From positions 1 through 59,459 of the forward strand of contig ONNR01000021.1 of NCBI GenBank assembly GCA_900319235.1: DNA of 59,459 nucleotides, in the 5' to 3' direction. Made by a program: the position numbers and the translations under genes. The notes beneath the pieces are model-generated. The model searched no databases and had not been told where the DNA came from. It saw only the letters and a list, made by a program, of their open reading frames with translations. The stretch is from an uncultured Prevotellaceae bacterium. Its GTDB lineage: Bacteria > Bacteroidota > Bacteroidia > Bacteroidales > UBA3663. How positions within the stretch are numbered: the stretch's first letter is position 1; each line of letters opens with the position of its first letter. Shown one piece after another: positions 35,244 to 43,545 of the stretch.

Positions 35244-35275
35244 CAAAGATAAGTAAATTATTTCATAATTGCAAA
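35244..35275 (-). promoter_or_regulatory. Promoter of the glnS operon
   Basis: Minus strand TTTG (35275-35272), a 20-bp spacer, TATCTTTG (35251-35244), 46 bp before the ATG. Confidence 0.85.
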
Positions 35276-35357
35276 TTTGGACTTGAAAATGCACGGTTTT
35301 TGCCCTGATATGTCGGACGAAATGATGAAAATGTAATTTCTATTAACGAAATGGAAA

Positions 35358-35411
35358 ACAAAAAAAGAAAGGGAACGCGCGTCGGCTGTAGCCTTGTCAT
35401 CGTTCCCTTTC
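35358..35411 (-). terminator. Terminator of the sigma factor gene
   Basis: On the minus strand GAAAGGGAACG (35411-35401) pairs with CGTTCCCTTTC (35377-35367), an 11-bp perfect stem, followed by a T-run (TTTTTTG). A good intrinsic terminator, separating the sigma gene from the glnS promoter. Confidence 0.9.
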
Positions 35412-35436
35412 CGAAATGAATGGTTTGAAAATTTGG

Positions 35437-36297
35437 TTAGAGGTATGCAAGTAGAAGCTTGGCATTAGGTGATTTGCGGATCTTCAGGAGGGCACGTTCG
35501 CGAATCTGGCGAACACGCTCGCGGGTAAGACCAAGCTCCTGGCTCACTTCTTCTTGTGACTTCTCAGGACAATCAATTCCGAAGGTCTCCTTGATGATGA
35601 GCGCCTCGCGGTCCTTGAGCATAGACTTGAGGAGATTGTCGAGTTCGATGTGGAGCGACTCGTTGTTGAGCGTGGAGTCGGTGGCATCGAGTTTTGTGTC
35701 GGGTGTGATGTCGAGCAACGTTCCGTCCTCATCGTCCTGAAGAGGGGAGTCGAGGCTGACACCGCGGTTGTTGGCTGCCATGGTCTCGCGCACCTTTTCG
35801 GGGGCTACATCCAGTTCCTCGGCAATCTCTTCAATCGTGGCAGGTCGGTTCTGTTCTTGTTCGAAACGGTTCTGAATGACACGAATCTGACGAATGAGGT
35901 TGTTCTGGTTGCCAGGCAGACGGACCATTCTGGCTTGCTCGGAAAGTGCCTGCATAATGGACTGACGAATCCACCATACGGCATAGGAGATGAATTTGAA
36001 ACCACGGGTTTCGTCAAACTTCTCAGCGGCCTTTACAAGACCGACGTTACCTTCCGAGATGAGGTCCGAGAGAGAAAGCCCCTGGTTCTGGTAGAGTTTT
36101 GCGACAGACACCACGAAACGAAGATTGGCGCGTACGAGTTTGTCGAGTGCTTGTTGATCGCCTTTGTGAATTCTTTGGGCCAGGTCCACTTCTTCGTCTG
36201 GGGTAACCATGTGCTCCTTGCTGATGGCGGTAAGGTACGACTCGATCGACTCTTCAGTGCGTCGGGTGATGTTCTGCGTAATTTTGATTTGGCGCAT
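35437..36297 (-). CDS. rpoD: Primary RNA polymerase sigma factor (sigma-70 family, short Bacteroidetes type)
   Basis: 286 aa. Regions seen in order: 1.2 (YLTAISKEHMVTPDEEVDLA), 2.1-2.4 (LRFVVSVAKLYQNQGLSL, YAVWWIRQSIMQALSEQ), 3 (MVRLPGNQNNLIRQI onward) and 4 with the HTH (TRERVRQIRERALLKIRKS). Region 1.1 and the long non-conserved insert of proteobacterial RpoD are absent, as in Bacteroidetes primary sigma factors. This is the factor expected to read the TTTG/TAnnTTTG promoters in this window. Monocistronic with its own promoter and terminator. Confidence 0.93.
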   Translation of the reverse strand: MRQIKITQNITRRTEESIESYLTAISKEHMVTPDEEVDLAQRIHKGDQQALDKLVRANLRFVVSVAKLYQNQGLSLSDLISEGNVGLVKAAEKFDETRGFKFISYAVWWIRQSIMQALSEQARMVRLPGNQNNLIRQIRVIQNRFEQEQNRPATIEEIAEELDVAPEKVRETMAANNRGVSLDSPLQDDEDGTLLDITPDTKLDATDSTLNNESLHIELDNLLKSMLKDREALIIKETFGIDCPEKSQEEVSQELGLTRERVRQIRERALLKIRKSPNAKLLLAYL

Positions 36298-36357
36298 ATC
36301 TGTTTCTTTCTTCTTTTTAAGATTGGGACATAGTTATCCCTTTCGAAAAATAGTGTG

Positions 36358-36389
36358 CAAAAATACTAAAAAAGAATCAAGAAAACAAA
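36358..36389 (-). promoter_or_regulatory. Promoter of the sigma factor gene
   Basis: Minus strand TTTG (36389-36386), a 20-bp spacer, TATTTTTG (36365-36358), 60 bp before the ATG. Confidence 0.7.
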
Positions 36390-36497
36390 TTATTTCTTTG
36401 AAAATAGATAATAATTCATAAAAATGTCACAAATTGTAATGCATATGTGACAAATCTGGCTCTATGACATATGGTTCGGTATTTTCTTGTGTCAAGA

Positions 36498-36529
36498 TTT
36501 CTCCATATAAAATATAATATGTATCTTTG
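36498..36529 (+). promoter_or_regulatory. Promoter of the 205-aa secreted protein
   Basis: TTTC (36498-36501, one mismatch), a 20-bp spacer, TATCTTTG (36522-36529), 48 bp before the ATG. Confidence 0.75.
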
Positions 36530-36577
36530 TGCGAAATTTGGTTGGGATTAACTTCTGCATTAAAATCTAACATTGAT

Positions 36578-37195
36578 ATGAAACGCTTATTTCCCTTAGT
36601 TCTTTTCTGGTTTTCGATGACTGCTCTTTCGGCACAGACTGTAATGGAGCGCGTGATCGAAATACGTCGTGCTTACGCAGAGGCTCAAACGATGATGCTC
36701 AATGCTATCGAAGAACCTAATCTGGACAATTCTTTGCACATCAAGATGCGTCGCATGTTTGGAGGAAGCGGTATGCAGGAATATACTGTTGACTACTTTT
36801 GCGGAGATTTCTCGGAAGAGGAGCCTTGGAATGGAGTTTCAACCTGGTCGCCTTATTTCATTCGTGTGAAATACAACTGGGGTGCACGAGTCACTGTATC
36901 GGAATATCTGATTGAACCTCGTACGAACTCGCTGATGTTTGTCTTTACGAAAAGTGATGACAATCCTCTTGACATTTCCTCGTATAGTGAGGGCGAATAT
37001 GAATTGCGCAAATACTACTATTCTGATGGTGCCTACTGTACGGGATCGATGAAGGTGACGTTGCCTGATGGTTCGGAAAAGACTTTGGATGAGGAACTCA
37101 ATGCCAATATCCATCCCTTCGATTCAGATACTGACGAAATTAATTTTATGCGTTACTTGATAACGATACAAAACCAGATGATGAATTTCGAATAG
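36578..37195 (+). CDS. Secreted protein of unknown function
   Basis: 205 aa from ATG 36578; a frame extension upstream overlaps the promoter and is rejected. The signal peptide MKRLFPLVLFWFSMTALSAQ is clear. The mature part is beta-rich and acidic with many Tyr (YYYSDGAYCTGSM), one Cys pair widely spaced, and no domain I can name. It has its own promoter and a weak terminator, so it is probably monocistronic. It sits between the sigma factor and the two-component genes without an obvious link to either. Confidence 0.75.
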   Translation: MKRLFPLVLFWFSMTALSAQTVMERVIEIRRAYAEAQTMMLNAIEEPNLDNSLHIKMRRMFGGSGMQEYTVDYFCGDFSEEEPWNGVSTWSPYFIRVKYNWGARVTVSEYLIEPRTNSLMFVFTKSDDNPLDISSYSEGEYELRKYYYSDGAYCTGSMKVTLPDGSEKTLDEELNANIHPFDSDTDEINFMRYLITIQNQMMNFE

Positions 37196-37226
37196 AAAAC
37201 CTCGACTTACTGGATTTCTTTAAAAT

Positions 37227-37261
37227 GGGACATCTTTAGTTAACAAAGTGCCCTTTTTTAG
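37227..37261 (+). terminator. Possible terminator after the secreted protein
   Basis: GGGACATCTTT and AAAGTGCCC flank AGTTAAC, forming a bulged stem, followed by TTTTTTAG. Moderate quality. Confidence 0.5.
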
Positions 37262-37300
37262 TTAATTATGTTAAATCAAATGCATTTTTCTCACTTTTTC

Positions 37301-37332
37301 CTTGGCGGTTTTAACGAATTAAGTTAATTTTG
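37301..37332 (+). promoter_or_regulatory. Promoter of the two-component operon
   Basis: CTTG (37301-37304, one mismatch), a 20-bp spacer, TAATTTTG (37325-37332), 23 bp before the ATG. GTTAA/TTAAC-type sequences recur through about 37238-37345 around it. Confidence 0.6.
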
Positions 37333-37355
37333 CAGCGATTTTAACAGATAAATCG

Positions 37356-38945
37356 ATGAGAAAACAGACAATTTGGTTGATTGGAATTGTGCTTTTGATA
37401 GCATTCGCTGGTTTGCTGGTCATGCAGTTTACTTACTTGAGTGAGATAGTCAGCACTCGTGAGGAACAGTTTGACGAGGCTGCCAAGCGCGCATTGTTTG
37501 GCACCATGCGTCAACTGGAGCGTCAGGAGACACGCAAATATCTCGATGAGTACTATGACGATGCCGAGAAGCAGGCCTTAAGCCAATTGAATCAGGAGAA
37601 TTCCACATCAAGTGTGACCACCAGCGGAAGCATCTCGGTACAGGGACCTGACGGATCGGTCAGCACGTTCAAGTTCCAGAGCAATGTCGGTGGAGATACG
37701 TTGAGCCAGCATCATTTCGAGATGCAGCCGAGAAGCAACCGAAATATCCAGAGTCGTCAGCGAGCAATGCAGGATATGCTGCTCGGACAGTATATGTATC
37801 AACGTAATCTGTTGGACGATGTGGTGTTCCGTATTATCAGCCAGACCAACGACAAGCCCATCATGGAGCGTCTTGATTTGGAACAGTTGCGACGCACGTT
37901 GGCCGAAGAGATGCAGTCGGCGGGATATAATCTGGATTACGAGTTCTGCATCGTTGAACGCGATGGCTCGGTGGCTTATCGTTCGGCCGGCTACAAGGCT
38001 GAAGAAGCAGAGAAGGAGGGAAGTTATATGCAAATGCTGTTCCCAAGGTCGCAGATGGCTCAAGACTATGGCAAAGCTCCTTCGCGCGTAAGTTATATGG
38101 AAGTGTATTTCCCAGGACGTCATAGGCTCCTTATGAATAGCGGTCTGCATTTCATGATTCCTTCGTTTGTGTTCACCCTGGTAATGCTGATGCTCTTCAT
38201 TTTTGTCATCTATGTGGTGTTCCGACAGAAGAAATTGAGCGAAATCAAGAATGACTTCATCAATAATATGACACATGAGTTCAAGACTCCTATCTCGAGT
38301 ATTTCGCTCGCATCGCAGATGCTCAACGACCCTGCGGTCTCGAAGTCGCCCGACATGGTGAAGCATATCACCGGAGTGATTGCCGACGAAACCAAACGAC
38401 TGCGTTTCCAGGTTGAGAAGGTTCTGCAAATGTCGATGTTCGATCGTCAAAAGACCAACTTGAAACTTCAGGACATTCCTGTGAACGCCATTGTGGAGAG
38501 TGCCTGCTCTACGTTCCGCCTCAAGGTAGAGAAGGCAGGAGGACAAATCGAGACGCATCTTGATGCTGAAGACGACATCTGTATGGTCGATGAAATGCAT
38601 TTCGGTAATGTCATTTTCAATCTGATGGACAATGCCTACAAGTATTCACGCGAAGACATACCGTTGCATCTTACCATCAGTACCCGTAATGTCGGCAAGG
38701 ACAAGTTGGAACTGCGAGTGCAGGACAATGGCATAGGCATCAAGAAGGAGGACCTGAAGCGTATCTTCGAGAAGTTCTATCGTGTCCCCACAGGAAATGT
38801 CCACAACGTGAAGGGCTTCGGACTCGGCCTTGCTTATGTTTGGAAAATTGTGAAAGATCATGGAGGTGACATCAAAGCCGAATCCACCTACGGACAGGGC
38901 ACAGCCTTCATCATCACCATCCCGCTTATGAGAGAAGATAATTAA
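37356..38945 (+). CDS. rprX: RprX-like sensor histidine kinase
   Basis: 529 aa. One N-terminal membrane helix (about 6-26), a periplasmic sensor region with a Ser/Thr/Gly-rich stretch, a second helix (about 267-290), then HisKA with the phospho-accepting H307 in NNMTHEFKTPISS. The HATPase domain has the N-box NVIFNLMDNAYKYS, G1 QDNGIGIK and G2 FGLGLAYVWKIV. Organisation and pairing match the RprX/RprY system of Bacteroides fragilis; the gene name is by analogy. The signal sensed is unknown. The response regulator follows 27 bp downstream. Confidence 0.88.
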   Translation: MRKQTIWLIGIVLLIAFAGLLVMQFTYLSEIVSTREEQFDEAAKRALFGTMRQLERQETRKYLDEYYDDAEKQALSQLNQENSTSSVTTSGSISVQGPDGSVSTFKFQSNVGGDTLSQHHFEMQPRSNRNIQSRQRAMQDMLLGQYMYQRNLLDDVVFRIISQTNDKPIMERLDLEQLRRTLAEEMQSAGYNLDYEFCIVERDGSVAYRSAGYKAEEAEKEGSYMQMLFPRSQMAQDYGKAPSRVSYMEVYFPGRHRLLMNSGLHFMIPSFVFTLVMLMLFIFVIYVVFRQKKLSEIKNDFINNMTHEFKTPISSISLASQMLNDPAVSKSPDMVKHITGVIADETKRLRFQVEKVLQMSMFDRQKTNLKLQDIPVNAIVESACSTFRLKVEKAGGQIETHLDAEDDICMVDEMHFGNVIFNLMDNAYKYSREDIPLHLTISTRNVGKDKLELRVQDNGIGIKKEDLKRIFEKFYRVPTGNVHNVKGFGLGLAYVWKIVKDHGGDIKAESTYGQGTAFIITIPLMREDN

Positions 38946-38972
38946 TATGTGTAACTTATAAACTTTTGTATT

Positions 38973-39704
38973 ATGACACAACAACCTGAAAAACTTCGCA
39001 TCCTGCTTTGCGAAGATGACGAGAACCTCGGAATGCTTCTACGCGAGTACGTACAGGCCAAAGGCTATCTCTGCGATCTTTACGGAGATGGAGATGCCGG
39101 ATATAAAGCCTATCTGAAGGGTCGTTATGACTTCTGTATCCTCGACGTGATGATGCCCAAGAAGGATGGTTTTACCATGGCTCAGGAGATTCGTACACTC
39201 AATGCCGACATCCCTATCATCTTCCTTACTGCTAAGAGTCTGAAGGAAGATATCCTCGAAGGATTCAAGATCGGTGGCGACGACTATATCACCAAGCCTT
39301 TCTCGATGGAGGAGCTGCTGTTCCGTATCGAGGCTATCCTGCGTCGTGTGAAGGGCAAGAAGGGCAAGGATGTGGTAGCTTATCATATGAGCCGCTATAC
39401 GTTCGACGTACAGAAGCAGCTGCTCACATTCCGTGGTGACGAGGGAGAAAAGTCAATCAAGTTGACCACGAAGGAAAGCGATCTCCTCGGTCTCCTTTGC
39501 GCTCATGCCAACGAAATCCTGGAGCGTAACTTCGCCTTGAAGACCATCTGGATTGACGATAATTACTTCAACGCACGATCAATGGACGTTTATATCACCA
39601 AGCTGCGTAAGCACCTGAAGGATGATCCAAGCATCGAGATCATTAATATTCACGGCAAGGGTTACAAGCTGATTGCCTCTGATATTGAGGTAGAAACGAA
39701 GTAA
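38973..39704 (+). CDS. rprY: RprY-like response regulator (OmpR family)
   Basis: 243 aa. Receiver domain with acidic pocket CEDDEN, phospho-acceptor D58 in CILDVMMPKKDG, T86 and K108 (FLTAKS, YITKPF). The C-terminal winged-helix output domain has LTTKESDLLGLLCAHANEIL and the recognition-helix region SMDVYITKLRKHLKDD. Cytosolic DNA-binding regulator, expected partner of the upstream kinase. An A/T-rich hairpin overlaps its stop codon. Confidence 0.93.
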   Translation: MTQQPEKLRILLCEDDENLGMLLREYVQAKGYLCDLYGDGDAGYKAYLKGRYDFCILDVMMPKKDGFTMAQEIRTLNADIPIIFLTAKSLKEDILEGFKIGGDDYITKPFSMEELLFRIEAILRRVKGKKGKDVVAYHMSRYTFDVQKQLLTFRGDEGEKSIKLTTKESDLLGLLCAHANEILERNFALKTIWIDDNYFNARSMDVYITKLRKHLKDDPSIEIINIHGKGYKLIASDIEVETK

Positions 39705-39741
39705 AAATTGTAAGATTCATTTTATAAAATTGCAATTTTTT
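39704..39741 (+). terminator. A/T-rich hairpin after rprY-like gene
   Basis: AAAATTG (39704-39710) pairs with CAATTTT (39733-39739), then a T-run. Weak stem, so read-through to the next gene is possible. Confidence 0.45.
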
Positions 39742-39780
39742 GCGAAATAATGCCACTTTATGAATAAAAAATGAGTTTTT

Positions 39781-39813
39781 TTTGCACAGTGTTTTATAAA
39801 ATGAGTACCTTTG
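39781..39813 (+). promoter_or_regulatory. Promoter of the small winged-helix gene
   Basis: TTTG (39781-39784), a 21-bp spacer, TACCTTTG (39806-39813), 52 bp before the ATG. Confidence 0.8.
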
Positions 39814-39865
39814 CACCGCTTTTTTAAGCAATGTGTTATTTATTTAAGGTAAAAAATTTATAATT

Positions 39866-40069
39866 ATGAACAACGAAACAATTGGCACAAACGCCGGCCT
39901 CGTCTGGAATGCGCTCAACGAAAAGAACGGCCAGACTGTAAAGGAGCTTAAGAAGACCACTAAGATCAAGACTGATAAAGTTCTCTTCTCTGCTATCGGT
40001 TGGTTGGCACGCGAAGGCAAGGTAGTCCTCGAGGATGTTGAGGATGACGTTAAGGTTACCCTCCTGTAA
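39866..40069 (+). CDS. Small winged helix-turn-helix protein (DUF2582-like)
   Basis: 67 aa. One winged-helix unit fills the protein: GLVWNALNEK, TVKELKKTTKIKTDKVLFSAIGWLAREGKV (helices 2 and 3), and a VVLEDVEDDVKVTLL wing. It matches the DUF2582 / winged-helix family of small Bacteroidales proteins, which are abundant but poorly characterised; it may bind DNA or form part of a complex. Own promoter and strong terminator indicate an independent, probably well-expressed gene. Confidence 0.88.
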   Translation: MNNETIGTNAGLVWNALNEKNGQTVKELKKTTKIKTDKVLFSAIGWLAREGKVVLEDVEDDVKVTLL

Positions 40070-40086
40070 TTTTAGCAGGTTCTAAT

Positions 40087-40127
40087 AAAAAAATCCGTGG
40101 CAGTTTAGATTGTCACGGATTTTTTCG
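40087..40127 (+). terminator. Strong terminator shared by convergent genes
   Basis: AATCCGTG (40092-40099) pairs with CACGGATT (40114-40121), preceded by A7 and followed by T6, so it works in both directions. The stop codon of the minus-strand metallophosphoesterase lies inside the hairpin. Confidence 0.9.
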
Positions 40128-41555
40128 TATCATTATCTTTCCTCCTTGAATCACTATTCCCAATGTTCCCTCTTCTATTGGTCGCCCCATAAGATTATAG
40201 GATAGTTCATCTTCTTGGTCGGCGGATATTTCGCGAATACTATCGGGTACTTCTTCTTCCACTTCTTCTTCTTCTGCTTCTTCTTCTTCTTCTACTTTGA
40301 TTTCAGCCTCTCGCAGTTTGATGTCAAGCTTCAGATCGTGGGTGCGATTCTGATTTTCATTCCCATAGAATGTAACGTCATCGAGCAGACTGTTCATAAT
40401 GTCCCATGCTTCGGGATAGAATATGAAGGCTATGGAGGGAATGGAGTCAATAAGACTAACACCATCGGCTTCATCTTCGTTGCCTTCGCAATGGAGGAAG
40501 GTTGCTTGGCATGCAACCGAGGACATAAACGACACACCTTTGCTTTCCAGTTTTGCATTGATGTTCTTTTCAATCCTCTTTTTGGCTACGTCGACAATTT
40601 CCGGATGCCCTTCGATGGAGTCGGTTACAAATGTGTTGATTTCCATCCTGCTCAGGTTTTCGCTGAGAGTTACCCATCGATGATGCATCGGGTAGGATAT
40701 CATTGAGCCGGTGGTGATGTCGAAGATCGAATCTGTATGATTCTCATTGTAGGCCATGGCCACATCGGTCGTGTGGAAATGACCAGTGAAGACAGTATGA
40801 ATGCCTGCTTCCATAAAGCGCGATCGTACGTTTTCGTCATCTTTGATGATGGCATCCGACTTCATCTCGGTTTGTCCATTGAAGTGTTCCATAATGGGAT
40901 GATGCATCATGGCGATGATCTGCTTATCTTGCTCGCGTGCGTTAGAGGCCTGCTCACAAATCCAGTCCAATGTCTTTTTGCCAATCTTGCGCGAATGAGA
41001 GTCGATGCCGATGATGACGAGGCCATCAACTGGTTCGGCAGCATAACTCAGCGAGTTCTCATCTCTTACTGAACCCTCATAACCGAACGATGCATACATT
41101 TCGGCAAATTGCTCGGCTGTGATGTTCTCGGCCTTGTATCGCTTGCTCCCGTCGAAATATTGGGCATTCTCGATATTCCCGATATCGTGATTGCCGGGGA
41201 CGACGAACACCTTGATACCTGCGTTGGTCAGTCTTGACAGTTCTTGGGTAATATATTCGTGAGAAAGCTTTTCTCCATCTTTTGAGATGTCGCCAGGTAA
41301 CATAACAATGTCGGGCATCTGCAACAAGATGGAGTCAATCATATTCTGGAACAAGCCAACGCTATAATCTTCCAGTTTGTGCGATGAATTGATGTAGTTA
41401 TCCCAAGCTGATCCTTCGTAGACAAGAAGCTCTGGTCCCATCACGTGCAGGTCATTAGCTACAAATATGGATATATTCCTGGCTGCAGCCGAGCTGCAAC
41501 CAAGAATAATCAATAATGTCCAAATAGATCGTTTTAAGATAAAAAGCTTTTTCAA
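40113..41555 (-). CDS. Secreted metallophosphoesterase
   Basis: 480 aa. TTG start (41555), as no ATG precedes the signal peptide MKKLFILKRSIWTLLIILG. Calcineurin-like phosphoesterase motifs are present: VANDLH (first metal ligands), LPGDISKDGE, PGNHDIG, MMHHPIME and TGHFHTTD. Near the C-terminus is a Glu tract (VEEEEEAEEEEVEEEVPDS) from GAA/GAG repeats, then a short sorting-like tail (YNLMGRPI, GTLGIVIQGGKIMIRK). Probably exported and surface-attached; substrate unknown. It lies 9 bp after the PIN-like gene, so they are likely cotranscribed. Confidence 0.87.
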   Translation of the reverse strand: MKKLFILKRSIWTLLIILGCSSAAARNISIFVANDLHVMGPELLVYEGSAWDNYINSSHKLEDYSVGLFQNMIDSILLQMPDIVMLPGDISKDGEKLSHEYITQELSRLTNAGIKVFVVPGNHDIGNIENAQYFDGSKRYKAENITAEQFAEMYASFGYEGSVRDENSLSYAAEPVDGLVIIGIDSHSRKIGKKTLDWICEQASNAREQDKQIIAMMHHPIMEHFNGQTEMKSDAIIKDDENVRSRFMEAGIHTVFTGHFHTTDVAMAYNENHTDSIFDITTGSMISYPMHHRWVTLSENLSRMEINTFVTDSIEGHPEIVDVAKKRIEKNINAKLESKGVSFMSSVACQATFLHCEGNEDEADGVSLIDSIPSIAFIFYPEAWDIMNSLLDDVTFYGNENQNRTHDLKLDIKLREAEIKVEEEEEAEEEEVEEEVPDSIREISADQEDELSYNLMGRPIEEGTLGIVIQGGKIMIRKNP

Positions 41556-41564
41556 CGACGTATA

Positions 41565-43289
41565 TTATTTTTGTTCGGTCGCATCGGCTGTGGTCTTGCG
41601 ACGACGGCCTCCACGGCGGGTGCGCTTCTTTTCGCTTGATGAGGGACCCATAAGTTCCATCATCTCGGGCGAAAGGGGAGGAAGTTCGATAACGGGAGCT
41701 TCTTCAACAGGTGATTCTACGGGAGTGACATCTTGCAAGGGAGCCTCTGCGGGATTTTCGGCCACAGAATCATTTTCAACCTGAGCAGCTTGATCGGCAA
41801 TAGTCTGGAGTGCCTGCTGCTTGCGTGCTTCCTCTTCGGCAGCAAGGCGAGCAGCTTTTTCAGCTGCAGCACGTTCGCGGTCAGCACGACGCTGTTCTTC
41901 ACGACGCTGCTGTTCCAGACGGGCCTGTTCCTTGCGCTCGCGATTTTCCTGCTCACGACGCTCTTGCTCTTCGCGACGCGCTTGTTTTTCGGCTTCGCGA
42001 CGTTCCTGTTCGAGCCTGGCTTGTTCCCTGCGTTCCTGCTCCTTACGCTCCTGTTCTTTACGTTCCTGCTCCAAACGTTGCTTGTCGTACTCCTTCTTCT
42101 GCTGTTCAAGCTTGTCACTGCGACGCTCTCGACGATCACCAGGACGGAATCCTTCAATCCAAAGGGCAAGAGGTTTCTCGATTTGTACAGGTTGGCGCAT
42201 CTGAACGTCTTGCATCCACTGACGTCCTGCAGCAAGGGTCAGGAAATGATACTGACGCGTGTATTGGTCAAGGAGTTTGAGATCGTCCATAGTAAGCACC
42301 ATCGGACGCTGTGGCTCATAAACCTCTCGCCATTCTTCATCGCCAATCTCATTGGTGCGCTGAAGATCGTCGCACATACCTAATGAACGGATAGCCACCG
42401 AAGCATCGTTGGTGAGAAGCAGCACCTTCTTGCCTTGTGCAAAGAGTTCGACGGTGCGGCGAATGATGGCAGGATCAGCAAACGACGAATGATGACTTTC
42501 GGAACCGATGCCCTCGATGCGCAGACGATTCTCCTTCTGCTGATACAGCATCAAGCGTTTGGCTAAGCGAGCTGCCACGTTCAAGCAGAGTGCCGGATCC
42601 TTCCAGTCGGCCAATTTATAGTCGGTGGGCTCCTGCATAGTCGCAAATCTGTCGACTTCCTCGTAGGTCTCGCTCATGATAGTGAACTTGCCACCGATCT
42701 TCTTGCACATCTTGGAGATGAACTCCAATTGGCGTTCGAACATCAGACGTGCGTTGACTCGTGGGTCGGAATGGCTTGACGTGTGACCGACGAGAAGTTC
42801 TAGCCAGATGTTGGTATCCGAGAGAACGATATCATAATCGAGCACGTTCGAGATGATGGCCTCGAAAATGAGGTCGCGCTCGTAGGCTTCCTCGTAAGTC
42901 AGCTGCTGAATCTGCTGGTCGCTAAGCAAAGGAATGTATCCACCAGAATTGGCAAGGTCGCAGAAGTCGCGTATCACTAGGTTCTTTGGCATCTTAGGGA
43001 TAGGCTTCACGGCCGGTTTCTCTACCGGCTTCTCTACCTCTTTTACGGTTTCCTTTTTGCTGGCCTTTTCAGGTTTCTTTTCTGCCGTTTTGTTTTCTAC
43101 TGCGGGCTCCTCAATCTTTTCTTCTGGAGCAGCCTCATTTTTAGTCTCTTCTTTTGCCTCCGGGGCAACTACCTTCTTGCGGGAGCGGGTGACCTTCTTT
43201 TTCTTGGGGGCCGCATCGACCGCGGGCTGAACATTAGCAGCATCTACGGGTGCTTCAACGGAGGCGATTGTATTGTTTTGTTCTTCCAT
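41565..43289 (-). CDS. PIN-like domain protein with long ER/K helix
   Basis: 574 aa from ATG 43289 (an upstream in-frame start overlaps the promoter). Order: Lys/Glu/Pro/Ala-rich disordered N-terminus (2-105); a globular PIN-like nuclease domain (about 120-340) with a putative metal Asp in DIVLSDTNIWLELL (D158), TYEEVDRF and VLLLTNDASVAIRSLG; a long charged region of alternating E/R/K (about 395-485, units such as QERKEQERREQARLEQER) typical of a single stable alpha helix; an acidic Pro-rich linker; and a basic C-terminus KKRTRRGGRRRK. This suggests an RNA- or DNA-acting nuclease with a rigid spacer. No signal peptide. Function not established. Confidence 0.75.
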   Translation of the reverse strand: MEEQNNTIASVEAPVDAANVQPAVDAAPKKKKVTRSRKKVVAPEAKEETKNEAAPEEKIEEPAVENKTAEKKPEKASKKETVKEVEKPVEKPAVKPIPKMPKNLVIRDFCDLANSGGYIPLLSDQQIQQLTYEEAYERDLIFEAIISNVLDYDIVLSDTNIWLELLVGHTSSHSDPRVNARLMFERQLEFISKMCKKIGGKFTIMSETYEEVDRFATMQEPTDYKLADWKDPALCLNVAARLAKRLMLYQQKENRLRIEGIGSESHHSSFADPAIIRRTVELFAQGKKVLLLTNDASVAIRSLGMCDDLQRTNEIGDEEWREVYEPQRPMVLTMDDLKLLDQYTRQYHFLTLAAGRQWMQDVQMRQPVQIEKPLALWIEGFRPGDRRERRSDKLEQQKKEYDKQRLEQERKEQERKEQERREQARLEQERREAEKQARREEQERREQENRERKEQARLEQQRREEQRRADRERAAAEKAARLAAEEEARKQQALQTIADQAAQVENDSVAENPAEAPLQDVTPVESPVEEAPVIELPPLSPEMMELMGPSSSEKKRTRRGGRRRKTTADATEQK

Positions 43290-43331
43290 TAATATATTGT
43301 AAAAAAGTGCAATCAACACTGAATCGCGGCG

Positions 43332-43363
43332 CAAAGATATTTATTTTTTTGTTCATAAGCAAC
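43332..43363 (-). promoter_or_regulatory. Promoter of the PIN-like gene
   Basis: Minus strand GTTG (43363-43360, one mismatch), a 20-bp spacer, TATCTTTG (43339-43332), 43 bp before the ATG. Confidence 0.75.
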
Positions 43364-43473
43364 AATGAAAGTCAATTTTGCTTTCAATTGGCTCAAAAAT
43401 CTTTAGTAGAATTGACAATTGGGTACCAAATATTACAAAATCCTTTGATTTTTGGATGAAATACCTCTATCTG

Positions 43474-43505
43474 TTTCCATAAATGCAATTAATTATGTAA
43501 ATTTG
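43474..43505 (+). promoter_or_regulatory. Promoter of the GDP-fucose operon
   Basis: TTTC (43474-43477, one mismatch), a 20-bp spacer, TAAATTTG (43498-43505), 40 bp before the ATG. Confidence 0.7.
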
Positions 43506-43545
43506 CGCACAAATTTTATTATATTCGGGAAACAAGTGTGTAAAT

